Shown: positions 36,121-46,660 of the stretch, piece after piece | Layout of the letters: every line of letters begins with the position of its first letter | Position numbering within the stretch: the first letter of the stretch is position 1 | DNA from: Inia geoffrensis | Lineage: Eukaryota; Chordata; Mammalia; Artiodactyla; Iniidae | Reading direction: 5' to 3' | DNA: 64,000 nucleotides | NCBI GenBank assembly: GCA_036417435.1 | Contig: CM070911.1 | Span: forward strand, 9,672,001 to 9,736,000 | The notes under the pieces: model-generated | What the model was told of the DNA's origin: nothing | Databases searched by the model: none | What the model saw: only the letters and a program-made list of their open reading frames with translations | Program-made: the position numbers and the translations under genes

Positions 36121-36860
36121 TTTTAATTTGAATTTTTAAACACCATTTGTATCTTTTTTTTTAAAAAGAGAAATCACAGTAAGATTGAGAAAGTCTAAAT
36201 TGGTTAGGCTGGCACTAAATATCCATGGTTTTATGTGCCATTATGATATTTTGGAGCTAAAAGTGAACTATGAACCAAGAACTTAGTGGGTTCCTTTAAG
36301 GTGTTCATTACTTCTTTGTTCACTTTGTTTCATTGCAAAACTCCTTGAGCTGCTGTTACTCTTCAGTAGCAGCAGGAGAATGTACTACACAGACTGATCT
36401 CCAGGATCTCTTTCAGCTATAATAGTCTATGACTCTGCTTTGAAATTAAACTTTTCCTATCCAACAATTTATATTATGCAGGGAAAGACAGATTTTAGGT
36501 CTGTTTGAATACTATATTAATTAATATTGTGGGTGAGAATTTTACAAATAATGCAGTAATACAAAAGCAATTATTCATTACCTAATTTTAAATTTATGAA
36601 ACTACTCAAAAATTTTCTAAGATAACACATTTTTGTAGATTTTTATAATATTATATAATAACTAAGCTTATTATGACTTCTGTGGTTCAGAAATGCCATA
36701 TTAGATAAATCTAATTGTCTACTCATCAAATACACTTTGTCTGAGAGGAATTAAGGGGCAATTTGGGGGATAATCAGATAGATACATTTTTAATTCCTTT
36801 TATTATTAAATATATAAGGATTATATAGTGTGTGGGTCAAGTATTTTGAAAAGCACTACA
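36121..36860. other. Unassigned AT-rich stretch
   Basis: No gene or repeat recognised. Confidence 0.45.
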
Positions 36861-36864
36861 AATT

Positions 36865-36980
36865 CAGCAGGAAAAGGTATGCAAAATTTATGTACAAAAG
36901 CATTTAATGGGTTCTACTATGTATCAGAAACTATTCCCAATTTCAGGAACATAAAAATAATAAGATATGAGCCCTACCCT
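36865..36980 (+). repeat. Possible L2-type fragment
   Basis: TTCTACTATGTATCAGAAACTATTCCCAATTTCAGGAACATAAAAATAATAAGATATGAGCCCTACCCT resembles the ancient module 'tactatgtgccaggcactgtgctaggcactgggaatacaaagatgaataagacatggtccctgccc'. Confidence 0.4.
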
Positions 36981-36984
36981 ACAG

Positions 36985-37435
36985 AAACACAATGTGTCAG
37001 CCCTTGGGAGGCTGTTGAATTTGTGGTATTGTTATTGCTTATGGTAATGATGGTGGTGGCAGCACATACACAATGCACTCTAACACAAGACAAGCTATCA
37101 ATATTAGAGACACAGAGAGACAGCCGTGAGCATTTGAAAAAGGGAGAGATTATATATACATACATCATCTAATTGGGAATAAGTATGACAGTGGGGTACA
37201 GGATGTGACAATTAAGTGTGCCTTGAAGGACAAGTAGCACATATGATGTAATAGAGTAGCTTTCAGAAAGATTCTAGGACATTCCAGAAGAACTTGATGC
37301 ATAAGCACTGGCAATGCATGGATAATAGTGATGACTTCAAAAATGAATAGTGTACATAGTCCTTATATAATATCAAGGAATAAATTTAGGTGATTTAAAA
37401 ATAGATATGTGAAACACACATAGAAATTGTGCATG
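36985..37435. other. Unassigned stretch
   Basis: A 114-codon plus-strand frame at 36828-37172 spans the preceding L2-like piece and looks fortuitous. Nothing else recognised. Confidence 0.4.
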
Positions 37436-37439
37436 TATC

Positions 37440-37510
37440 AAAATAGAGACAGTAACTTGCATATAGTAGGTACCAAATAATTATTGAATAAAATAATGAA
37501 TAAATTCTAA
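37440..37510 (+). repeat. Possible L2/MIR 3' tail
   Basis: TGCATATAGTAGGTACCAAATAATTATTGAATAAAATAATGAATAAATTC matches the typical 'gcacatagtaggtgctcaataaatatttgttgaatgaatg' ending. Confidence 0.45.
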
Positions 37511-37564
37511 AAGGCTATGTGGTCATATTACCTTGAGCCTTAAAGGCTATATACTCTTTTTTAG

Positions 37565-37567
<3 letters not shown>

Positions 37568-37622
<55 letters not shown>
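37568..37622. repeat. (AT)n microsatellite
   Basis: About 27 uninterrupted AT units followed directly by a TTTA/TTTAT run (to about 37656) that forms the tail of the SINE on its right. Confidence 0.97.
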
Positions 37623-37624
<2 letters not shown>

Positions 37625-37981
37625 TATTTATTTATTTTATTTATTTACTTATTTATTTGGTTGTTTTGGGTCTTCGTTGCTGCATGCGGGCTTTCTCTAG
37701 TTGTGGCGAGAGGGGGCTACTCTTTGTTGCAGTGCACAGGTTTCTCATTGCGGTGGCTTCTCTTGTTGCAGAGCAGGGGATCTAGGCATGCAGGCTTCAA
37801 TAGTTGTGGCATGCAGGTTTCAGTAGTCATGGCTCGCGGGCTCTAGAGTACAGGCTCAGTAGTTGTGGCACACAGGCTTAGTTGCTCTGTGGCATGTGGG
37901 ATCTTCCTGGACCAGGGCTCGAACCCATGTCCCCTACATTGGCAGGTGGATTCTAACACCACTGTGCCACCAGGGAAGTCC
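37623..37981 (-). mobile_element. Long CHR-family SINE
   Basis: ATTT-rich tail at left, GGTTGTTTTGGGTC, TAGTTGTGGCGAG, repeated TAGTTGTGG words, and the reverse head (CAGGGCTCGAACCCATG ... CCACCAGGGAAGTCC). The (AT)n tract at its tail probably grew from the A-rich end. No clean target duplication could be identified because of that tract. Confidence 0.85.
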
Positions 37982-37998
37982 AAATACTATGTACTTTT

Positions 37999-38204
37999 TT
38001 TTTTTTTTGCGTTATGCCGGCCTCTCACTGTCGTGGCCTCTCCCGTTGCAGAGCACAGGCTCCGGAGGCGCAGGCTCAGCGGCCATGGCTCACGGGCCCA
38101 GCCGCCCCGCAGCATGTGGGATCTTCCTGGACCGGGGCACGAACCCGCGTCCCCTGCATCGGCAGGCGGACTCTCAACCACTGTGCCACCAGGGAAGCCC
38201 CAAG
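37999..38204 (-). mobile_element. CHR-2-type SINE beside a long SINE
   Basis: Reverse orientation with a T run at left. A 13-bp perfect duplication, ACTATGTACTTTT, lies at 37986-37998 and 38205-38217. It begins only about 17 bases after the neighbouring long SINE, same orientation. Frames of up to 171 codons across this pair are SINE read-through. Confidence 0.94.
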
Positions 38205-38219
38205 ACTATGTACTTTTAA

Positions 38220-38335
38220 ATCAAGGGCTGGTATTTATTCATTGTGTATCCCTAACAACTAATACTATCCCTGAAACACAAGGGTCCCTCAATAGATATT
38301 TGCTGAAAGTTGTTAAATGGATTAAACCTTGGTGC
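38220..38335 (+). repeat. Possible L2 3' tail
   Basis: TTATTCATTGTGTATCCCTAACAACTAATACTATCCCTGAAACACAAGGGTCCCTCAATAGATATTTGCTGAAAG follows the L2 terminus word order. The SINE pair interrupts it on the left. Confidence 0.45.
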
Positions 38336-38339
38336 TTGA

Positions 38340-39262
38340 CAAAGTATGGGAACAACTGTAGTTTAGCTAATGCAACATAAAATATTCCCTAATTAGATCT
38401 TATGTAAATAAATCTATAAACTGCTTGTAAATATTACTGAAGAATATACTTACTTCCTCTTTGTGCCAGAATTTTACTACCTTTTAAAAGAACACAGTAT
38501 TTTTTGCATAAGACACTTAAAAATATTTAATCAAGATGAGGTGGAAAAAGGCATTGCCATGGTGGGCTCATGGGAAAGTGGGTGGATAATGTCTATCTGT
38601 AGGAAAGTGTGGAAACTCCCAGTATCCTCTTATTCTTCCCTCTGATCTTATCTACATTTTACATTCTCCTTGCCTCTGGTTTTATACATGGGAATCAAGT
38701 TTACATTGCTTGGACTGTAACTGTTCATCCCTGCCATAATTACTTCATTAGTTTAGCTGTACCATTGGGAAGATCATTTCCCATTGTGATTATACAAATT
38801 TGTTTTACAAGCCTTTGTAACTAGAATGTAAATTATGCTGCTGTGGGTAAAAATAATAACAAGTATTTTATCATGGATTGCTTCAGATAGCAGCTAAAAT
38901 GATGAGTCAGTGTGCCCAAGGAAATAAGAGAAAGTTTGTCCTTCAAAGTTTTTGTATGAAATCCTCAAATGGGTTAAAGTTTTTACCTCTTTATATGAGA
39001 TAATTAAAGACAGGCATAGAAACAAAAACAAAATCCATGATATCACATTATTTTTACATGTTAATGCACCCATCAAGTACTTGAGGCCTCAAGATGGAGG
39101 AAGTAATAGTATTTAGTGAATAAAATTGGAAAAGTTATGGTACTTTTATTGAACAGTAACACATCTTTTTGGTTGGAAGTAGGATGTTTTAAACAATTGA
39201 ATGTCAAAATTTAGATGAAATGTATGCTCATGGGAGAGTAAAGTAAATTGTTCTGTACTGAT
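38340..39262. other. Unassigned stretch
   Basis: No gene or repeat recognised; frames of 60-71 codons only. Confidence 0.45.
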
Positions 39263-39264
39263 GG

Positions 39265-39364
39265 AAACTACCTTATCAAACAAAAAACCCACAAAAACTA
39301 ACAAAACCTGAAGTAAACTATATTATCAAACAAAAAACCCACAAAAACTAACAAAACCTGAAGT
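39265..39364. repeat. 50-bp tandem duplication, two copies
   Basis: Copies at 39265-39314 and 39315-39364 are 48/50 identical (CC versus TA at unit positions 7-8). The unit is A-rich (AAACAAAAAACCCACAAAAAC). Local replication slippage or a recent duplication is likely. Confidence 0.95.
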
Positions 39365-39369
39365 CTGGA

Positions 39370-39878
39370 CTTCCCAGGCTCATGTGACTGCCACTTCAGA
39401 CATTATTTTTAATTAAATAGTTGACTGCATTAAAGACAGGCAGAAGTCAGAAAGAAATCTGCATTCTGAAATACTAGGGGTGGGGAAGACAGTAGGCAGG
39501 GGGAGTGGTGCTGGGTCAGGGTGATGATGTATATCAATAAGCTAATGAAGAACACACATTCCAAAAGGGAGTAATCTTAGCAACAAAGAAAAAATTCATA
39601 TTTATACTCCTTCACATTTGTAAGGAAATGAAAGATTATACAAATAAATTGGAAGAAAAGGAGTTATAAGGTTTAAAAGAAGAAATTATTATAAGGCAAT
39701 TGAATAAATAGTAAATTTGAAAAGATGACAACAAAAATAGAATATTATGAAAGTCACATGAGCAATCTGCAAAGAATACAATACACACACTTACAAACAG
39801 TCCTGACATGAGGATAGTTCCAAGTTAATGTAAAAAAAAAAAAAGAAAATCCAGAAATGTGGAAGATCAAGCATTCAT
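39370..39878. other. Unassigned stretch
   Basis: An A run at 39832-39844; nothing else recognised. Confidence 0.4.
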
Positions 39879-39879
39879 T

Positions 39880-40345
39880 TTCTATTACTGCATAACTAAT
39901 CACCACACATGTAGTGGCTAAAAGAAAACAAAAGAAGTCACTACGTCTGTGGGTGAAGAGTCCAGGGAGGGGTTAACTAGGTCTCCTGTTCAGGATCTTA
40001 CCAAGCTGCAATTAAGGTTCAGGCAGGGCAGTGGTTCCCATACAGTTGTTGGCAGAATACACTTTCTTTCATTGTAAGACAGAGGACCCTGCTTTCTTGA
40101 TGGTTGTTGACCACAGATATCTCTCAACTCTTACAACTGCCCTCTCACATCCTTGTTCTTTATTCAAAGCCAGCAAGAGAATCTCCCTCTACCTGCTATG
40201 AAAGAGTCTTATACACTTAATATAATCATGGAAGTGACTCCATCATATTAATAGGACCTGCCTACCCTTGAGGAGAGGGAATCACTTAGGGCATGTATAC
40301 CAGAGGGTGGAAATCTTGGAGATTCTTTTAGAATTTTGCCTACCC
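39880..40345 (-). repeat. Possible ancient LTR-type repeat
   Basis: TTTCTATTACTGCATAACTAATCACCACACATGTAGTGGCTAAAAG, GTCTGTGGGTGAAGAG, TATTCAAAGCCAGCAAGAG, and GGCATGTATACCAGAGGGTGGAAATC follow the order of a mammal-wide repeat I associate with ERVL/MaLR LTRs in reverse. The family is not certain. Confidence 0.42.
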
Positions 40346-40479
40346 GAAATTACACAATGGAAGAGATGACAAATCATGAAAGGAAATGTATGCTATAAAC
40401 TTGATATTTCTGAAGAAAATAGTAGAACAAATAAGAATAAGGACAAATAAGAATTTCTGACTTTAAGATGGCAAAGAAC

Positions 40480-41156
40480 TTTGGATTTTTTCCCCTACCC
40501 TCAATAACTGCAGAAAACAACAAGAATAAGACACAGGAAAGAGATGGCTGAAGCTTCGGTCTCTAATTTATGAATGGAGAACACTGATGAGGACAGAGGA
40601 CAATCAATCTCAAATGTCTGCACACACTAGCAAGAAGCAAGCTTGTAAACGCTGCAGAATCAACAAAGCTTAGGAATGAGGCACTAGCATTACTGTAGCT
40701 GGTGATAGTTGGAGTGAAACTGCACCTAAGGAGCAGAAAGTTGTTCCATTTCCCACCTATGTCCCCAGAAGTCAAGTGCCTATTCTTTGCAGAATCATGC
40801 CTAGGATTAGATATTTATTTTCTAGAGGGATTTAATAAGGGAAGTGTCAGGCTTGGGGACACAATCCACAGAGCACAGGAGTAAGCTGCTAGACTGCAAA
40901 ACAGAAGGATGTACCCTGTACTGATATTAATTGTAATCTACCCTCATGAGTTCCATGTGCTGGTGGTCAATATTATACCTCCATGCTAAAGGTGGCAGTG
41001 CAGGAATACTAACATTTATGGTTACTCAGTTTTAAAGCCACCTGATAACTTCTCCAGCCACAGAGAAATCCACCAGCAAACATGTAACTTCCCACACATA
41101 CCACCTCCAGTTAAGTACTGTAGTTCCCCTCTCTTAAAAACGAATAGATAGAACAT
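40480..41156 (+). repeat. Possible old LINE-1/HAL1-like sequence, left part
   Basis: CTTTAAGATGGCAAAGAACTTTGG and CTGCAGAAAACAACAAGAATAAGACACAGGAAAGAGATGGCTGAAGC resemble the 5' region of old LINE-1-derived elements. If right, it is interrupted by the younger LINE-1 that follows. Low certainty. Confidence 0.33.
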
Positions 41157-41790
41157 TGGGGTGCATGCACCCTTTCAGACCATGTTTTTTTCTGAATACA
41201 TGCCCAGGAGTGAAATTGCAGGATCACATGGTCCTATTTATTTTTGTTTTTATTTCCATTACTCTGGGAGACAGATCGAAAAAGATATTGCTGCAATTTA
41301 CGTCAGAGAGTGTTCTGCCTAAATGTTCATCAACAAAGGAATGGATAAAGAAGATGTGGTACATATATACAATGGAATATTACTCCTCCATTAAAAAGAA
41401 TGAAATAATGCCATTTGCAGCAACATGGATGGACCTAGAGATTGTCATACTGAGAGAAGTCAGACAGAGAAAAAGAAATATCATATGATATCACTTATAT
41501 GCAGAATCTAAAAAGAAATGATACAAATGAACTTATTTACAAAAGAGAAACAGACTCACAGACTTAGAGAACGAATTTATGGTTACCATCAGGGAAGGGT
41601 GGGGGGCAGGGATAGTTAGGGAGTTTGGGATCGACATGTAAACACTGTTATATTTTAAATGGATAACCAACAAAGACTTACTGTATAACATAGGGAACTC
41701 CGCTCAATATTATATAACAACCTAAATGGGAAAAAATTTTGAAAAAGAATACACACGTGTATGTATAACTGAAAAAAAAAAGATAAATAA
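41157..41790 (+). mobile_element. 5'-truncated LINE-1 with 5' inversion
   Basis: From about 41321 the sequence is forward ORF2 C-terminus (frame word [21 protein letters not shown]) followed by the standard 3'-UTR and an A tail near 41.77 kb. From 41157 to about 41320 it is reversed: GTGCATGCACCCTTTCAGACCATG and GAATACATGCCCAGGAGTGAAATTGC are reverse complements of ORF2 sequence that should lie just upstream of 41321. TTTGTTTTTATTTCCATTACTCTGGGAGACAGATCG matches the plus strand of the reverse-oriented LINE-1 at 43.77-43.81 kb. Inside the inverted piece about 0.5 kb is missing. This layout is the signature of twin priming. Confidence 0.85.
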
Positions 41791-41794
41791 AGCC

Positions 41795-42580
41795 CAACGC
41801 ACGTTCTCAAAAATATGGATAGACAAGATTTGACAATAAACTTAATAATTATATAAATTCATAATAAAAGATGAAACAATGAACAGAATAAAACTGTGTA
41901 TCATTTTTTGAAATTAATAATACAAGTGCTAAAATAAAATATTCTGAAAGAAGAGTTGGAAGTCTAGCATATTCTTAGAAGAAACTGCCAAAATTGATAA
42001 AAATGAATGCCTCTGAAGTAGAGAACTCTCCACAGCAATGCTCAATGCCAAAAGGCAATGAAGCAATGACTACAAAGTTCTGACAGAAAGAAATGTGACC
42101 CTAGAATTCTTAAGCAGTCATGTGTTCTTGCAAATGTAATGGGTTAAAACACCCATGAGCTTTACTTTAAAATCTTATTGAACGATGAGAACTAGTCAAG
42201 CCAGACAGATATTAAAATAAGGGATCAAAGAATGTGAAGATTTAGTAAAATGAATGATACTGAAAACTACTCTATAAGCATGGAAATAAAATAGAACAAA
42301 ATTTGTGTAAATTATAATTAAGGGGAGAATGACTTTTTAAAGCGTTGGCAACATAACCTTAATAACGTACCAAAAATATCCACCCATTTGAAAAACAGAA
42401 AGAAAAATTTTATGTCTTCTATTAAATAAGGATTTGAAGACACTACTTAAAACTGAATCCTAGAAAAAAATTCCAAACTCTTACCTTATTTTATCACCTT
42501 CTTATTTATGTTGTTTTTGTTTTTAATTTAGATATGTTTTAGTATTTAAATCTCTCACGATGAAATACTTAAGTGAAGTT
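41795..42580 (+). repeat. Possible old LINE-1/HAL1-like sequence, right part
   Basis: GAACTCTCCACAGCAATGCTCAATGCC, AAATGTGACCCTAGAATTCTTAAGCAGTCATGTG and the A-rich context loosely resemble the ORF1 end of HAL1/L1M elements. It may be the continuation of the sequence left of the inverted LINE-1. Tentative. Confidence 0.35.
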
Positions 42581-42978
42581 TATTTATCCTATAATATTGT
42601 TTATTTTTTTTAACAACTTTTCTGGAGTATAATTGCTTTACAATATTGTGTTAGTCTCTGCTGTATAACAAAGTGAAACAGCTATACGTATACATATATC
42701 CCTATATATCCTCTCTCTTGTGTCTCCCTCCCAACCTCCCTATCCCACCCCTCTAGGTGGTCACAAAGCACCGAGCTGATCTCCCTGTGCTATGCGGCTT
42801 TTTCCCACTAGCTATCTATTTTACATTTGGTAGTGTATATATTTCCATGCCACTCTTTCACTTTGTCCCAGCTTACCCTTCCACCTCCCCGTGTCCTCAA
42901 GTCCATTCTCTATGTCTGCGTCTTTATTTCTGTTGTGCCCCTAGGTTCATCAGAACCTTTTGTTTGTTTGTTTGTTTT

Positions 42979-45586
42979 TTAGATTCCATATATGTGTGTT
43001 AGCATACAGTATTTGTTTTTCTCTTCCTGACATACTTCATTCTGTATGACAGGCTCTAGGTCTATCCTGCTCACTACAAGTAACTCAATTTCGTTTCTTT
43101 TTATGGCTGAGTAATATTTCATTCTATATATATGCCACATCTTCTTTATCCATTCATTTGTCAATGGACAATTAGGTTGATTCCAGGTCCTGGCTGCTGT
43201 AAATAGTGTGGCAATGAACATTGTGGTACATGACTCTTTTTGAATTATAGTTTTCACAGGGCATATGCCCAGTAGTGGGACTGCGGGGTTGTATGGTAGT
43301 TCTATTTTAAGTTTTTTAAGGAATCTCCATACTGTTCTCCATAGTGCTGTATCAATTTACATTGCTACCAACATTGCAAGAGGGTTACCTTTTCTCCACA
43401 CCCTCTCCAGCATTTACTATTTGTAGATTTTTTTGATAATGGCCATTCTGACAGGTGTGAGGTGATACCTCTTTGTAGTTTTGATTTGCATTTCTCTAAT
43501 GGTTAGTGATGTTGAGCAACCTTTCATGTGCTTATTGGTAATATGTGTATCTTCTTTGAAGAAATGTCTATTTAGGTCTTCTGCCCATTTTTGGATTGGG
43601 TTTCCTGTTTTTTGATATTGAGCTGCATGAGCTACTTGTATATTTTGGAGATTAATCCTTTGTCAGTTGCTTCATTTGCAAATATTTTCTCCCATTCTGA
43701 GCTATGTCTTTTCGTCTTGTTTATGTTTTCCTTTGCTGTGCAAAAGCTTTTAAGTTTCATTACATCCCGTTTGTTTATTTTTGTTTTTATTTCCCATTCT
43801 CTAAGAGGTGGATCAAAAAGGATCTTGCTGTGATTTATATCAGAGTGTTCTGCCTACGTTTTCCTCTAAGAGTTTTATAGTGTCTGGCCTTACATTTAGC
43901 TCTTTAATCCATTTGAGTTTATATTTGTGTATGGTGTTAGGGAGTGTTCTAATTTCATTCTTGTACATGTAGCTGTCCAGTTTTCTCAGCACCACTTATT
44001 GAAGAGGCTGTCTTTTCTCCATTGTATATTCTTGCTTCCTTTATCAAAGATAAGGTGACCATATGTGAGTGGGTTTATCTCTGGGCTTTCCATCCTGTTC
44101 CATTGATCTATATTTCTGTTTTTGTGCCAGTACCATACTCTCTTGATTACTGTAGCTTTGTAGTATAGTCTGAAGTCAAGGGAACCTGCGTCCTCCAGCT
44201 CTGTTTCTCTTTCTTATGAATGCTTTGCCTATTCGGGGTCTTTTGTGTTTCCATACAAATTGTGAAATTTTTTATCTAATTCTGTAAAAAATGCCATTGG
44301 TAGTTTGATAGGGATTGCATTGAATCTGTAGATTGCTTTGGATAGTCATTTTCACAATGTTCATTCTTCCAATCCAAGAATATGGTATATCTCCCCATCT
44401 GTTTGTTTCATCTTTAATATCTTTCACCAGTGTCTTAGAGTTTTCTGCATACAGGTAGATTTATTCCTAGGTATTTTATTCTTTGTGTTGCAATGGTAAA
44501 TGGGAGTGTTTCCTTAATTTCATCACAGACTTTTCATCATTAGTGTATAGGAATGCAAGAGATTTCTGTGCATTATTTTTGTATCCTGCTACTTTAGCAT
44601 ATTCATTGATTAGCTCTAGTAGTTTTCTGGTAGCATCTTTAGGATTCTCTATGTATAGTATCATGTCATCTGCAAGCAGTGACAGTTTTACTTCTTCTTT
44701 TCTGATTTGGATTCCTTTTACTTCTTTTCCTTCTCTGTTTGCCATGGCTAAAACTTCCAAAATTATGTTGAATAATTGTGGTGAGAGTGGGCAACCTAGT
44801 TTTGTTCCTGATCTTAGGGGAAATGCTTTCAGTTTTTCACCATTGAGAACGATGATGGCTGTGGGTTTGTCATATATGGCCTTTGTAATGTTGAGGTAAG
44901 TTCCCTCTGTGCCTACTTTCTGGAGAGTTTTTATGAAAAATGGGTGTTGAATTTTGTCAAATCTTTTTCTGCATCTATTGAGATGATCATATGGTTTTTC
45001 TCCTGCAATTTGTTAATATGGTTTATCACATTGACTGTGTATATTAAAGAATCCTTGTATTCCTGGGATAAACCTCACTTAATCATGGTGTATGATCCTT
45101 TTAATGTATTGTTGGATTCTGTTTGCTAGTATTTTATTGAGGATTTTTGAACCTATGTTCATCAGAGATATTGGCCTGTACTTTTCTTTTTTGTGACATC
45201 TTTGTATGGTTTTGGTATCAGCGTAATGGTGGCCTCGTAGAATGAGTTTGGGAGTGTTCCTCCCTCTGGTATATTTTGGAGGAGTTTGAGAAGGATACAT
45301 GTTAGCTCTTCTCTAAATGTTTGATAGAATTCGCCTGTGAATCCATCTGGTTCTGGACTTTTGTTTGTTGGAAGATTTTTAACCACAGTTTCAATTTCAG
45401 TGCTTGTGATTGGTCTGTTTACATTTTCTATTCTTCCTGGTTCAGCCTTGGAAAGTTGTTCTTTTCTAAGAATGTATCCATTTCTTGAAACTTGTCAATT
45501 TTATTGGCATACAGTTGCTTGTAGTAATCTCTCATGATCCTTTGTATTTCTGCAGGGTCAGTTGTTGCTTTTCCTTTTTCATTTCT
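42979..45586 (-). pseudogene. LINE-1 ORF2, reverse transcriptase to C-terminal part
   Basis: This is the 3' half of the outer element's ORF2. From right to left: fingers/palm (words [15 protein letters not shown] and TLIPKP in the frame at 45162-45386; PISLMN and NRIQQ in a different frame at 45079-45300, so a frameshift lies between), the catalytic block [14 protein letters not shown] (frame 44476-44760, with the two aspartates kept and Phe replaced by Leu), and the C-terminal segment with [25 protein letters not shown] (42979-43257), whose stop sets the ORF2 end. Reverse transcription cannot be supported by the broken frame. Confidence 0.88.
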
Positions 45587-46644
45587 TTTTGTTTTTTTTT
45601 TTTTGTCAGTTTCTACTTTATAACAAAGTGAATCAGTTATACATATACACACGTTCGCATAGCTCTTCCCTCTTGCATCTCCCTCCTTCCCACCCTCCCT
45701 ATCCCACCCCTCCAGGCAGTCACAAAGCACCGAGCCGATATCCCAGTGCCAAGCGGTTGCTTCCCACTAGCTATCTACCTTACATTTGTTAGTATATATA
45801 TGTCCATGTCCCTCCCTCACCCTATCACAGCTCACCCCTCCCCCTCCCCATATCCTCAAGTCCGTTCTCCAGTAGGTCTGTGTCTTTATTCCTGTCTTAC
45901 CCCTAGGTTCTTCATAACATTTTTTTCCCTTAAATTCCATATATGTGTTATCATATGGTATTTGTCTTTCTCTCTCTCACTTACTTCACTCTGTATGACA
46001 GACTCGAGGTCTATCCACCTCATTACAAATAGCTCAATTTCGTTTCTTTTTAACGCTGAGTAATATTCCATTGTGTATATGTGCCACATCTTCTTTATCC
46101 ATTCATCTGACGATGGGCACTTAGGTTGTTTCCATCTCCGGGCTATTGTAAATAGAGCTGCAATAAACATTTTGGTACATGACTCTTTTTGAATTTTGGT
46201 TTTCTCAGGGTATATGCCCAGTAGTGGGATTGCTGGGTCATATGGTAGTTCTATTTTTAGTTTTTTAAGGAACCTCCATACTGTTCTCCACAGTGGCTGA
46301 ACCAATTCACATTTCCACCAGCAGTGCAAGAGGGTTCCCTTTTCTCCACACCCCCTCCAGCATTTATTGTTTCTAGATTTTTTGATGATGGCCATTCTGA
46401 CTGGTGTGAGATGATATCTCATTGTAGTTTTGATTTGCATTTCTCTAATGATTAATGATGTTGAGCATTCTTTCATGTGTTTGTTGGCAGTCTGTATATC
46501 TTCTTTGGAGAAATGTTTATTTAGGTCTTCTGCCCATTTTTGGATTGGGTTGTTTGTTTTTTTGTTACTGAGCTGCATGAGCTGCTTGTAAATTTTGGAG
46601 ATTAATCCTTTGTCAGTTGATTCATTTGCAAATATTTTCTCCCA
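45587..46644 (-). mobile_element. 5'-truncated LINE-1 nested in LINE-1 ORF2
   Basis: A 16-bp perfect duplication, TTCCTTTTTCATTTCT, lies at 45571-45586 and 46645-46660. The T run (minus-strand A tail) starts at about 45592, followed by the 3'-UTR and the ORF2 C-terminus. It has the same orientation as its host. The outer ORF2 resumes on both sides. The copy is about 1.06 kb and begins in the ORF2 C-terminal region. Confidence 0.96.
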
Positions 46645-46656
46645 TTCCTTTTTCAT
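45886..46656 (-). pseudogene. ORF2 C-terminal open frame of the nested LINE-1
   Basis: The longest open frame in the window, 256 residues with no stop. It covers the ORF2 region after the reverse transcriptase, including the cysteine-rich part ([25 protein letters not shown], residues about 98-122) and [24 protein letters not shown] near 192-215. Its ATG lies in the target-site duplication (46654-46656), so the first residues come from the host sequence; the start is fortuitous. It lacks the endonuclease and reverse transcriptase. Lack of stops fits a young insertion rather than a functional protein. Confidence 0.92.
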
Positions 46657-46660
46657 TTCT

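Noticed and set aside
36828..37172. 114-codon plus-strand frame
   Set aside because: Overlaps an L2-like fragment and has a low-complexity valine/methionine-rich part; no family signal.
37863..38380. Frames of 118 and 171 codons
   Set aside because: They are read-through of two adjacent SINEs with no protein-family signal.
45428..45730. 100-codon frame crossing the nested LINE-1 boundary
   Set aside because: A fortuitous fusion of the nested element's 3'-UTR with the outer ORF2; no sign of a real gene.
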